From DASUAO01 sp046484625 (GTDB taxonomy: Bacteria; Actinomycetota; Acidimicrobiia; IMCC26256; PALSA-555): a stretch of DNA of 5,964 bases. Shown here one piece after another: positions 1-4,949 of this stretch (the stretch's first letter is position 1; each line of letters begins with the position of its first letter). A program made the translations under genes and the position numbers. The notes under the pieces were generated by a model. The model saw nothing but the letters and a program-made list of their open reading frames with translations, made no database searches and had not been told where the DNA came from. Location: the NCBI GenBank assembly GCA_046484625.1, contig JAWOIO010000139.1, positions 1 through 5,964 of the forward strand, given 5' to 3'.

Positions 1-199
1 CCACCGGCTCGGCGCCGGGTCGGGTCGACTCCCCGCCGACGTCGAGGATCGCGGCGCCGGCGGGGGCGAGCGCGAGCCCGTGCGCAATGGCTGCGTCGGG
101 GTCGAGGTAGCGGCCACCGTCGGAGAACGAGTCCGGGGTGACGTTGACGATGCCCATCACCGCAGCGCGCGGAGCACAGACGTCGGACCACCGGATCAC
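1..199 (-). CDS. folP: Dihydropteroate synthase, N-terminal part (runs off the left edge)
   Basis: Dihydropteroate synthase condenses 6-hydroxymethyl-7,8-dihydropterin diphosphate with p-aminobenzoate to give dihydropteroate in the cytosol; it is the sulfonamide target. About 66 residues are visible. They include the family's first signature loop MGIVNVTPDSFSDGG (ATG of that Met at 157-155) and the second loop DVGGESTRPGA near the left edge; the remaining ~200 residues lie outside the window. The frame is closed by a TAG at 253-251. The best start is the GTG at 199-197, which places the first loop about 15 residues in, as is usual for the family. No clear Shine-Dalgarno sequence precedes it, so the start is uncertain. 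The gene follows folE by about 65 bp in the same direction, the standard folate cluster order, and presumably shares its transcript. The family assignment is firm; only the start is in doubt. Confidence 0.93.
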   Translation of the reverse strand, partial: MIRWSDVCAPRAAVMGIVNVTPDSFSDGGRYLDPDAAIAHGLALAPAGAAILDVGGESTRPGAEPV

Positions 200-264
200 G
201 GCGGCAGCGTATCGGCCCCACGGCGAGGCCTGCCGAGGGCGCTCAGGCTCCTAGAGCCGAAGCC

Positions 265-374
265 CTAGAGGCGGTTCCCGGGATGCGTGATGAGGCTCAT
301 GGCCTCCGATCGGGTCGCCGGACTGGTCTTGAAGAGCCCCCGGACCGCCGACGTCACGGTGAGCGCACCGGGCT
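265..374 (-). pseudogene. folE: Out-of-frame 3' end of folE
   Basis: Read one frame away from the main folE frame, this stretch encodes the 36 residues expected after MRGVR. They begin KPGALTVTSAVRGLFKTSPA and continue TRSEAMSLITHPGNRL, ending at a TAG at 267-265. This matches the conserved GTP cyclohydrolase I ending (a TVTSAVRGLFKTSPATR-like segment followed by EAMSLI). On the minus strand the junction reads AGAAGCCC where AGAAAGCCC would restore Arg-Lys-Pro, so one A of a three-A run is missing (a T at about 374-375 on the plus strand). No other disabling change is visible in this tail. That favours a very recent mutation or a sequence error over long-standing decay. Confidence 0.85.
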
Positions 375-848
375 TCTGACGCCCCGCATCGACATGCAGA
401 GGTGCTCGGCCTCGACCATCACGAGCACGCCCCGGGGTTGCAGCTCCTGCACCAGCGCGTCGGCCACCTGCGTGGTGAGACGCTCCTGCACCTGCGGTCG
501 GTGCGAGAACCCGTCGACCAGACGGGCGATCTTGGAGAGACCGGTGATCCGGCCGTCCTCACCGGGGATGTAGGCCACGTGGGCCCTGCCGGCGAACGGC
601 ACCAGGTGGTGCTCGCAGAGGCTGAACAAGGGGATGTCGCGCACCATGACCATCTCGTCGTGATCGGCCTCGAAGGTGACGGTGAGGTGCCGGGACGGGT
701 CCTCGTGCAGACCGCCGAAGATCTCCTCGTACATCGCGGCCACGCGAGCGGGGGTTCGGGCGAGGCCGTCGCGCTCAGGGTCCTCCCCGATCGCCTCGAG
801 GATCTCGAGCACGGCCCGCTCGATCCGCTCGCGGTCGACGCTCATCAC
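354..848 (-). CDS. folE: GTP cyclohydrolase I, C-terminus truncated by a frameshift
   Basis: GTP cyclohydrolase I converts GTP to 7,8-dihydroneopterin triphosphate, the first step of tetrahydrofolate synthesis, as a homodecamer with zinc. The 164-residue frame carries the family hallmarks: RTPARVAAMYEE (31-42), the zinc site FSLCEHHLVPF with Cys78 and His81, GLSKIARLVDGFSHRPQVQE (103-122), and EAEHLCMSMRGVR with the third zinc ligand Cys151. After MRGVR the frame reads six unrelated residues and stops at 356-354. The normal ending is present in another frame (separate entry), so one base appears to be missing near 374-375. The restored protein would have 194 residues, a usual length for this family. 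The start is GTG at 848 or ATG at 845; both overlap the hpt stop, which suggests translational coupling. The gene may be broken, or the missing base may be a sequencing or assembly error. Confidence 0.9.
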   Translation of the reverse strand: MMSVDRERIERAVLEILEAIGEDPERDGLARTPARVAAMYEEIFGGLHEDPSRHLTVTFEADHDEMVMVRDIPLFSLCEHHLVPFAGRAHVAYIPGEDGRITGLSKIARLVDGFSHRPQVQERLTTQVADALVQELQPRGVLVMVEAEHLCMSMRGVRSPVRSP

Positions 849-1384
849 GCGCGCTCGGGTCCGCAGTACTCGCGAACCTCGTCGAGGTTTCGGTACCGCT
901 CGGCGACGTCGAGTCCGTAGCCCACGACGAACGCCGGGGGGATGCGGAAGCCCACGTACCTGAGGTCGAGCTCGACCTTCTGGAGTCCCTCCTTCACGAG
1001 GAGAGCGCAGACCTCGAGCGACTTCGGCCCGCGCGCGGCAAGGTTCTTGCGGAGGTACGCGAGTGTCAGCCCGGAGTCCACGATGTCCTCGACGATGATC
1101 ACGTCGCGGTCGGAGAGATCGAGATCGAGATCCTTCATGATCCTGACGACGCCGCTCGTCCTCGTCGCCGACCCGTACGACGACACCGCCATGAAGTCGA
1201 ACTCCACCGGGAGCGCGACGGCGCGGGAGAGGTCGCTCATGAACATCGCGGCCCCCTTCAGCACCCCCACGAGGAGTGGCGCCCGGCCGGCGTAGTCGTC
1301 GGTGATCTCGGCACCGAGCTCGCGCACGCGAGTCGCGACGGCGTCGGCCGAGACCACCACCGGTCCGAGCGCGGGGTCGGACAT
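845..1384 (-). CDS. hpt: Hypoxanthine phosphoribosyltransferase
   Basis: A purine-salvage enzyme that transfers the phosphoribosyl group of PRPP to hypoxanthine (and usually guanine), giving IMP or GMP in the cytosol. From the ATG at 1384 the product has 179 residues, a typical length. Visible motifs are LKGAAMF (about 42-48), FMAVSSYG (about 64-71), the PRPP-binding loop VIIVEDIVDSGLTL (about 95-108), and FVVGYGLDVAERYRNL near the C-terminus. The frame stays open to a GTG at 1447, which would overlap tilS by 26 bases and add a Pro/Asp/Val-rich stretch unlike the family. The ATG at 1384 has a GGAG just upstream and leaves a 37-base gap to tilS, so it is preferred. The stop overlaps the folE start. 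The hpt-tilS pairing is widely conserved in bacteria. Confidence 0.95.
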   Translation of the reverse strand: MSDPALGPVVVSADAVATRVRELGAEITDDYAGRAPLLVGVLKGAAMFMSDLSRAVALPVEFDFMAVSSYGSATRTSGVVRIMKDLDLDLSDRDVIIVEDIVDSGLTLAYLRKNLAARGPKSLEVCALLVKEGLQKVELDLRYVGFRIPPAFVVGYGLDVAERYRNLDEVREYCGPERA

Positions 1385-1387
1385 CGT

Positions 1388-1391
1388 CTCC
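1388..1391 (-). promoter_or_regulatory. Probable ribosome binding site for hpt
   Basis: A GGAG lies three bases upstream of the ATG at 1384-1382. The spacing is shorter than ideal, but nothing comparable precedes the alternative GTG at 1447. This favours the shorter hpt product. Confidence 0.45.
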
Positions 1392-1421
1392 GCAGTCACG
1401 TCCGGGCTCACGTCGGGCACG

Positions 1422-2387
1422 CTATCGCCCGGCACCGGCGTCGGCACCGGCGTCGTCGTCGATCAGGAGCACGCCGCCACTGCGGCGCACGGCGCGCCCT
1501 CCACGGAGCTGGGTGCCGACTGAATCGCCCCGCGCGACCGACAGGACCCGCTCGACCTCGTCGAACCCCGGGGGCGGGGTGCCGAGCCACTGTCGCACCG
1601 CGCGGCGCGCGAGGACGACGGGAAGGCGCGCCAGAACGGACGCGACCGGGTTCGAGGACTCGGGCGGCCATGCCACGCGCGCGAGCTCGTCGAGGTACTC
1701 GGTCTCGGTGCGCAGCACCTCGGCCTGGCGCGCCAGTACGGGGACGAGGTCACGCCCGGCTCCCGCGTTGAGCAGCGGGAGCGCTTCGTGGCGCACCCAT
1801 GCCCGTCGATAGGTGCGGTCGTCGTTCGTCGGGTCCCGGACGATCTCCGTGCCGAGCGCCGCGGCACACACCTCGGTCTCTGCTCGACGCACGTCGAGCA
1901 GCGGCCGGACGATGCGACCGCGCCGGACCGCCATCGCCGCCAGCCCCGCAGTCGCGCTCCCCCGCAGGACGGCGAGGAGGACGGTCTCGGCCTGGTCGTC
2001 GGCAGTGTGGCCGACCAGGATCGCGTGCGCGCCGACCAGGTCGGCCGCGGCCTCGAGGGCGGCGTACCGCGCGTCGCGCGCGCGCTCCTCGACGTTGGGT
2101 CCGGGGGCCACCGCCGCCGAGCAGGAGTGGAAGGACGCGCCGAGGTCGCTCGCGACTCGGGCGACCGTGTCGGCCTCACGCCCGCTGTCGCCACGGAGAC
2201 CATGGTCCACGTGGACCGCCACGGGCTCGAGCCCGGCGGCGACGGCCACGGCGAGCGCGGTGATCGAGTCGGGGCCCCCGGAGCAGCCGACGACGACCGG
2301 AGCCTCGAGTCGCTCGAGCCCGCGGAGCCGGTCCCACACCGGGGCGAGCGCGGCGCGGTGCGTGGACGGGGCGGCGACGTCGGTCAT
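1422..2387 (-). CDS. tilS: tRNA(Ile)-lysidine synthase
   Basis: TilS ligates lysine to C34 of the CAU-anticodon tRNA-Ile using ATP, so that it decodes AUA and is charged with isoleucine; the gene is generally essential. The 321-residue product has the N-type ATP pyrophosphatase PP-loop SGGPDS (36-41). It also has HVDHGLRGDSGREAD (about 59-73), NVEERARDARYAAL (about 98-111), and GHTADDQAETVL (about 126-137), all TilS hallmarks. NDDRTYRRAWVRHEALPLL, in the middle, matches the family's conserved RN-R-LR-like segment. The C-terminal part is short and ends in an acidic Asp/Ala/Gly tail. The start is the ATG at 2387, which overlaps the upstream metalloprotease stop in an ATGA junction. No Shine-Dalgarno sequence is evident, so coupling to the upstream gene is likely. 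Confidence 0.95.
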   Translation of the reverse strand: MTDVAAPSTHRAALAPVWDRLRGLERLEAPVVVGCSGGPDSITALAVAVAAGLEPVAVHVDHGLRGDSGREADTVARVASDLGASFHSCSAAVAPGPNVEERARDARYAALEAAADLVGAHAILVGHTADDQAETVLLAVLRGSATAGLAAMAVRRGRIVRPLLDVRRAETEVCAAALGTEIVRDPTNDDRTYRRAWVRHEALPLLNAGAGRDLVPVLARQAEVLRTETEYLDELARVAWPPESSNPVASVLARLPVVLARRAVRQWLGTPPPGFDEVERVLSVARGDSVGTQLRGGRAVRRSGGVLLIDDDAGADAGAGR

Positions 2388-3532
2388 GCGGGCACCGGGG
2401 CGGGATCGCCCCGCTCGACCCGAGCGAGCCAGGCGGTCGGCGTCGAGAGCTCACCGACCGTCGGCAGGAGCTCGGGTCCCGTCCACACGGGATCGAGCCC
2501 GCGCGGTCCGGCCTCCCGCTCGACCGCCGCCACGAACGCCTCGCCCACCTCGTACTGGCGGAGCTTGGAGTCGATCCCGACCAGCTTCGCGACCAGCCCG
2601 CCGAGTCCCTGGGTGCGTCGCCGGCTCTGGAGCACCCGGGCCATGCGGGCCTGTCCGGCGACGTGCTCGGACCCGAGCTCGTTCATGACCCGGTTGCCGT
2701 GACCCTCGAGGACCGACATGAGGGCCTGCACCTTGGCGAGCGCCGCACGGTGCTCCGGGGTCGCGAGGATCGCGACGATGCCGCCGTCGTCGAGGGGATT
2801 CTGCCCGCTTCGGATCTCGCCGGCGGCGCGCAGGAGGGCCGTGACGATCTTGCGCGGGTCGGGCTCGATCCCACCGAGCGCGCCTTCGACGAGTCCCAGG
2901 AAGTAGTCACGCATCCAGGGGACCCCGAGGAACTGCGCCCGATGGGTCACCTCGTGGATCGCGATCCAGAGACGGAAGTCGCGCGGGCGGAACGCGAACC
3001 GCTTCTCGATGGCGAGGATGTTGGCGCCGACGTAGTAGACGGCGTCTCCCTCGGCCGATTCGGCACCATCCAGACCGCGGTCGGCGTCGTCGGGGACGAG
3101 CAGGTCGTACTGACCGAGGACGCGCTGGCTGAACCAGCCGAGCAGCAGTCCGAGCTCCGTGCCCGTGACGGTGCGACCGACGCCGGCCAACAGGCCGGAT
3201 CGCATCCGCTCCCCGACGCGATCCGTGAGGGGACCGAGGAGCCGCCGCATCGAGGCCACGTTCGCGTCGACCCACGACCCGCGGTCGACGACCGACGCGA
3301 CCGCTCGGGTGCCCGCGACGAGGCCGGTGTGCGCGCCGACGAGCACCTCGGCCTCGGCCGTGACCGCATCGAAGTCGTCCTCGAGGGACCGAGCGAGGTA
3401 CGAGTCGGCGAGGACGTCGCGCCCGGCGACGCGCCGAGCAACCCTCGACGCGAGCCCCCAGTCGACCGAGGCGTCCGCACCCGTCCCTGCACTCGCGTCC
3501 GCGTCGGATTCGAGCGACGCGGCGACGCTCAT
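2384..3532 (-). CDS. Zinc-dependent metalloprotease-like protein, DUF2342 family
   Basis: A 382-residue protein with one HExxH zinc motif, IAIHEVTHRAQF (His193, Glu194, His197), followed by the aromatic-rich segment LGVPWMRDYF. This matches the actinobacterial DUF2342 family, also annotated as putative hydrolase or coenzyme F420 biosynthesis-associated protein. Its substrate is, to my knowledge, not established. No signal peptide or membrane segment is visible; the first ~25 residues are rich in Ala, Asp and Ser. The start is the ATG at 3532, which overlaps the stop of the small upstream membrane protein in an ATGA junction; the stop overlaps the tilS start in the same way. The position directly upstream of tilS-hpt is common for this family in actinobacteria. 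The family assignment is fairly sure. Protease activity is inferred from the motif only. Confidence 0.85.
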   Translation of the reverse strand: MSVAASLESDADASAGTGADASVDWGLASRVARRVAGRDVLADSYLARSLEDDFDAVTAEAEVLVGAHTGLVAGTRAVASVVDRGSWVDANVASMRRLLGPLTDRVGERMRSGLLAGVGRTVTGTELGLLLGWFSQRVLGQYDLLVPDDADRGLDGAESAEGDAVYYVGANILAIEKRFAFRPRDFRLWIAIHEVTHRAQFLGVPWMRDYFLGLVEGALGGIEPDPRKIVTALLRAAGEIRSGQNPLDDGGIVAILATPEHRAALAKVQALMSVLEGHGNRVMNELGSEHVAGQARMARVLQSRRRTQGLGGLVAKLVGIDSKLRQYEVGEAFVAAVEREAGPRGLDPVWTGPELLPTVGELSTPTAWLARVERGDPAPVPA

Positions 3533-3672
3533 TCGACCCGCTTGCCCCGGTACCTGGGGATGAGGACCTTGCGGATGTAGCCGGTCGAGAGCCCGACCGC
3601 GACAGCGACGAAGCTGATCGCCAGGATCGGCGCGATCCAGTAGAACCAGGCGTACTGGGCTTCTGCGAGCAT
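3529..3672 (-). CDS. Small single-pass membrane protein
   Basis: I do not recognise the family. From the ATG at 3672 the product has 47 residues: a short polar N-terminus with Glu (MLAEAQYAW), a hydrophobic span of about 22 residues (about 10-32, FYWIAPILAISF and following), and a basic C-terminus (YIRKVLIPRYRGKRVE). This predicts one membrane helix with the basic end inside. Its stop overlaps the metalloprotease start in ATGA, so the two are probably translated together, and the peptide may act with that enzyme or anchor it (inference). A GGAG sits three bases before the ATG at 3672. The frame is also open to a GTG at 3774, which would add 34 residues made of the octapeptide repeats ISGDQEIA and ISRDQEIA from a tandem DNA repeat. 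I prefer the short form because it has the better ribosome site and a conventional N-terminus. Confidence 0.65.
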   Translation of the reverse strand: MLAEAQYAWFYWIAPILAISFVAVAVGLSTGYIRKVLIPRYRGKRVE

Positions 3673-3693
3673 CAGCTCCGGCGTCCTCTCTCT

Positions 3694-3789
3694 GCTGATC
3701 GCGATCTCTTGGTCTCCGCTGATCGCGATCTCTTGGTCTCTGCTGATCGCGATCTCTTGGTCTCCGCTGATCACGATCTCGGGGTCATG
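3694..3789. repeat. Four tandem 24-bp repeats, each with a 10-bp palindrome
   Basis: Copies lie at 3694-3717, 3718-3741, 3742-3765 and 3766-3789 on the plus strand. The first three differ only in their last base, which alternates C, T, C; the fourth matches at 18 of 24 positions. Each of the first three contains the perfect palindrome GATCGCGATC (3697-3706, 3721-3730, 3745-3754); the fourth has GATCACGATC. The array fills the gap between rsrA and the small membrane protein. Because 24 is a multiple of three, it can also be read in frame as an octapeptide repeat from a GTG at 3774. It could be a slippage-derived minisatellite, a set of binding sites, or an extended N-terminus. There are no unique spacers, so it is not a CRISPR array. 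Confidence 0.9.
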
Positions 3790-4032
3790 CTAGGCCGGGT
3801 CGGTCTCGGTCCACTCCATGCCGATCGACTCCGCGATCCGCCGGCGGAGACCCTCGGGCACCTCGTCCCGACATCGGGACGCGATCACCTGGCGGAGCTC
3901 GACCTCGAACTCGAAGCCCTGACCGCACGGCGGGCACTGTTCGAGGTGCCGGGTGATCACCCACCGCCGCCAGACGGTGAGCTCACCGTCGAGGTAGTGG
4001 TACATCCGGTGGAACGCCTTGTCGCAGTCCAT
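3790..4032 (-). CDS. rsrA: RsrA-type zinc anti-sigma factor
   Basis: An 80-residue zinc-binding anti-sigma (ZAS) protein. Key residues are Cys3, the HxxxCxxC motif HLEQCPPC (His29, Cys33, Cys36) and Cys54. In Streptomyces RsrA the equivalents of Cys3, His29, Cys33 and Cys36 bind zinc, and oxidation to a disulfide releases SigR; the same mechanism is inferred here. DCDKAFHRMYHYLDGEL at the N-terminus and LRQVIASRCRDEVPEGLRRR match the family's helices. It is shorter than Streptomyces RsrA (about 105 residues), lacking that protein's extended C-terminus. The start is the ATG at 4032, with a good GAGGAA Shine-Dalgarno sequence at 4044-4039, six bases upstream. It lies 18 bp after sigR, so the pair is co-transcribed and the partners are probably produced in balance. 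Confidence 0.9.
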   Translation of the reverse strand: MDCDKAFHRMYHYLDGELTVWRRWVITRHLEQCPPCGQGFEFEVELRQVIASRCRDEVPEGLRRRIAESIGMEWTETDPA

Positions 4033-4050
4033 CTCTGCTTCCTCAGCGTC

Positions 4051-4635
4051 TCACGCGGCCGGCCGGCCGGCGGGCTCGGGTACGAGGCCACGTTCCTGTG
4101 CGAAGTCCAACAACCGCACCTGGAGCTGCTTTCTTCCCCGGTGCAGCCGGCTCATCACGGTGCCGACCGGAACGTCCATGATCTTCGCGATCTCCTTGTA
4201 GGAGAACCCCTCGACGTCGGCGAGCAGCACGGCCATGCGGAACTGCTCCGGCAACGCCTCGAGCGCCTGCTTCACCGCGTCGTCGGGCATGGCGTCGAGC
4301 ACCTCGGACTCCGGCGTCCGCTCGGCCGCGGCGGCTTCGAGCCCACCGATGCGCCGATAGAGGACGTAGTCCTCCTTGTCGTCCAGCTCGGTCTCGTCGG
4401 GGCGACGCTTCTTCGCGCGGTAGGTGTTGATGTAGGTGTTGGTGAGGATCTTGAACAGCCAGGCGCGGAGGTTGGTGCCGGCCTTGAAGCCGCCGAACCC
4501 CCGGTAGCCGCGCAGGTAGGTCTCCTGGACGAGATCCTCGGCGTCCGACGGGTTGCGGGTCATGCGGAGCGCGGCCGAGTACAGCTGGTCCATGTACGGC
4601 ATCGCGAGCTCGGCGAACTCCGCCTGGTCGGCCAT
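4051..4635 (-). CDS. sigR: SigR-like ECF RNA polymerase sigma factor
   Basis: A group 4 (ECF) sigma factor of the SigR/SigH type. In actinobacteria these direct the thiol-oxidative and heat stress regulon (thioredoxin, mycothiol and proteostasis genes) when freed from the RsrA/RshA anti-sigma factor. From the ATG at 4635 it has 194 residues. Region 2 includes YSAALRMTRNPSDAEDLVQE and the aromatic-rich stretch NLRAWLFKILTNTYINTYR. Region 4 includes ALPEQFRMAVLLADVEGFSY, then KEIAKIMDVPVGTVMSRLHR, the helix-turn-helix for the -35 element. A linker rich in Ala and Glu joins them. The neighbouring zinc anti-sigma gene supports the subgroup. The ATG at 4635 is preceded by no clear ribosome site. 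The frame is open upstream to a GTG at 4734, giving a possible 33-residue extension. Confidence 0.92.
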   Translation of the reverse strand: MADQAEFAELAMPYMDQLYSAALRMTRNPSDAEDLVQETYLRGYRGFGGFKAGTNLRAWLFKILTNTYINTYRAKKRRPDETELDDKEDYVLYRRIGGLEAAAAERTPESEVLDAMPDDAVKQALEALPEQFRMAVLLADVEGFSYKEIAKIMDVPVGTVMSRLHRGRKQLQVRLLDFAQERGLVPEPAGRPAA

Positions 4636-4690
4636 CGATTGAGAGGCTATCCCGCGGGTCAACCGACCCTGGACGCGGCAGTGGAGGTCG

Positions 4691-4708
4691 CGCCGCCCTC
4701 GGGCGGCG
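4691..4708 (-). terminator. GC-rich hairpin upstream of sigR
   Basis: A perfect 7-bp stem (CGCCGCC with GGCGGCG) around a four-base loop, CGAG on the minus strand. It lies about 240 bp past the surface protein stop and 56 bp before the sigR ATG. No U-run follows, so it is either an actinobacterial-type U-less terminator or a structure in the sigR leader. In GC-rich DNA a stem this short can also arise by chance. Confidence 0.3.
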
Positions 4709-4839
4709 AAGGGACTCCAGCCAGAGCAGCCCACGGGAGCCGTTGCGGACGATCCGCACGTCGGCCCGCGGCGTCGCGCGGGACGCAGACCGGGGCCGGG
4801 CTCACCGGCCCGCCTCCTCGGCGCCTACGAGGCCGGGGT

Positions 4840-4855
4840 CGACACCTCGGTGTCG
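4840..4855 (-). terminator. Hairpin downstream of the surface protein gene
   Basis: A 6-bp perfect stem (CGACAC with GTGTCG) around the loop CGAG on the minus strand, about 95 bp past the surface protein stop. There is no U-tract. It is a weak candidate for the transcript end of the surface protein gene. Confidence 0.25.
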
Positions 4856-4895
4856 TCGGACTCGTCCCAGAGCACCTCATGCACCTCGTAGACGC

Positions 4896-4947
4896 GTCCG
4901 GGGACCGACCCAGCCGATCGCGAACAGCACGAGCAGCGACGACAGCG
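4896..4947 (-). repeat. Displaced copy of the membrane-anchor coding segment
   Basis: This 52-bp segment matches 4966-5017, inside the surface protein gene, at 48 of 52 positions with no gaps and an offset of exactly 70 bp; 18 bp separate the copies. The original encodes the membrane anchor ASLLVLLAIGWVG. The copy, read on the minus strand, encodes LSSLLVLFAIGWVGPRTRLR and then reaches a stop. It lies just past the surface protein's TAG (4952-4950), in a different frame from it. It looks like the tail of a duplicated or recombined paralogue whose upstream part has been lost. Confidence 0.8.
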
Positions 4948-4949
4948 GC

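Larger units (their letters stand above)
4636..4949. other. Intergenic region between the surface protein and sigR
   Basis: About 314 bp without a complete gene. It should contain the end of the surface protein transcript and the sigR promoter. I see a displaced copy of the membrane-anchor coding DNA (4896-4947), hairpins at 4840-4855 and 4691-4708, and a small inverted repeat GGGTC-GGTT-GACCC (minus strand) at 4656-4669. A TTGACC lies about 27 bases before the sigR ATG but has no -10 box at a proper distance. I found no match to the SigR-type GGAAT-N18-GTT promoter, so autoregulation cannot be shown from sequence. Confidence 0.6.

Noticed and set aside
1385..1447. Upstream GTG start for hpt at 1447
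   Set aside because: It overlaps tilS by 26 bases, has no ribosome site and adds 21 residues unlike the family. The ATG at 1384 has GGAG upstream and gives a normal length.
1431..1454. 12-bp direct repeat GGCACCGGCGTC twice, at the tilS 3' end
   Set aside because: It simply encodes a low-complexity Asp-Ala-Gly-Ala tail of TilS; no further structure supports a function.
1788..3580. Long plus-strand open frames opposite tilS and the metalloprotease
   Set aside because: Their products are Arg/Gly/Pro-rich or Ser/Arg-rich without motifs, while the minus strand carries conserved PP-loop and HExxH proteins.
3694..3789. CRISPR-like array
   Set aside because: The repeats are directly abutting with no spacers, there are only four copies, and no cas genes are present.
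4656..4672. TTGACC as a -35 box for sigR
   Set aside because: No -10-like hexamer occurs 16-19 bases downstream before the start codon, so a promoter cannot be supported.
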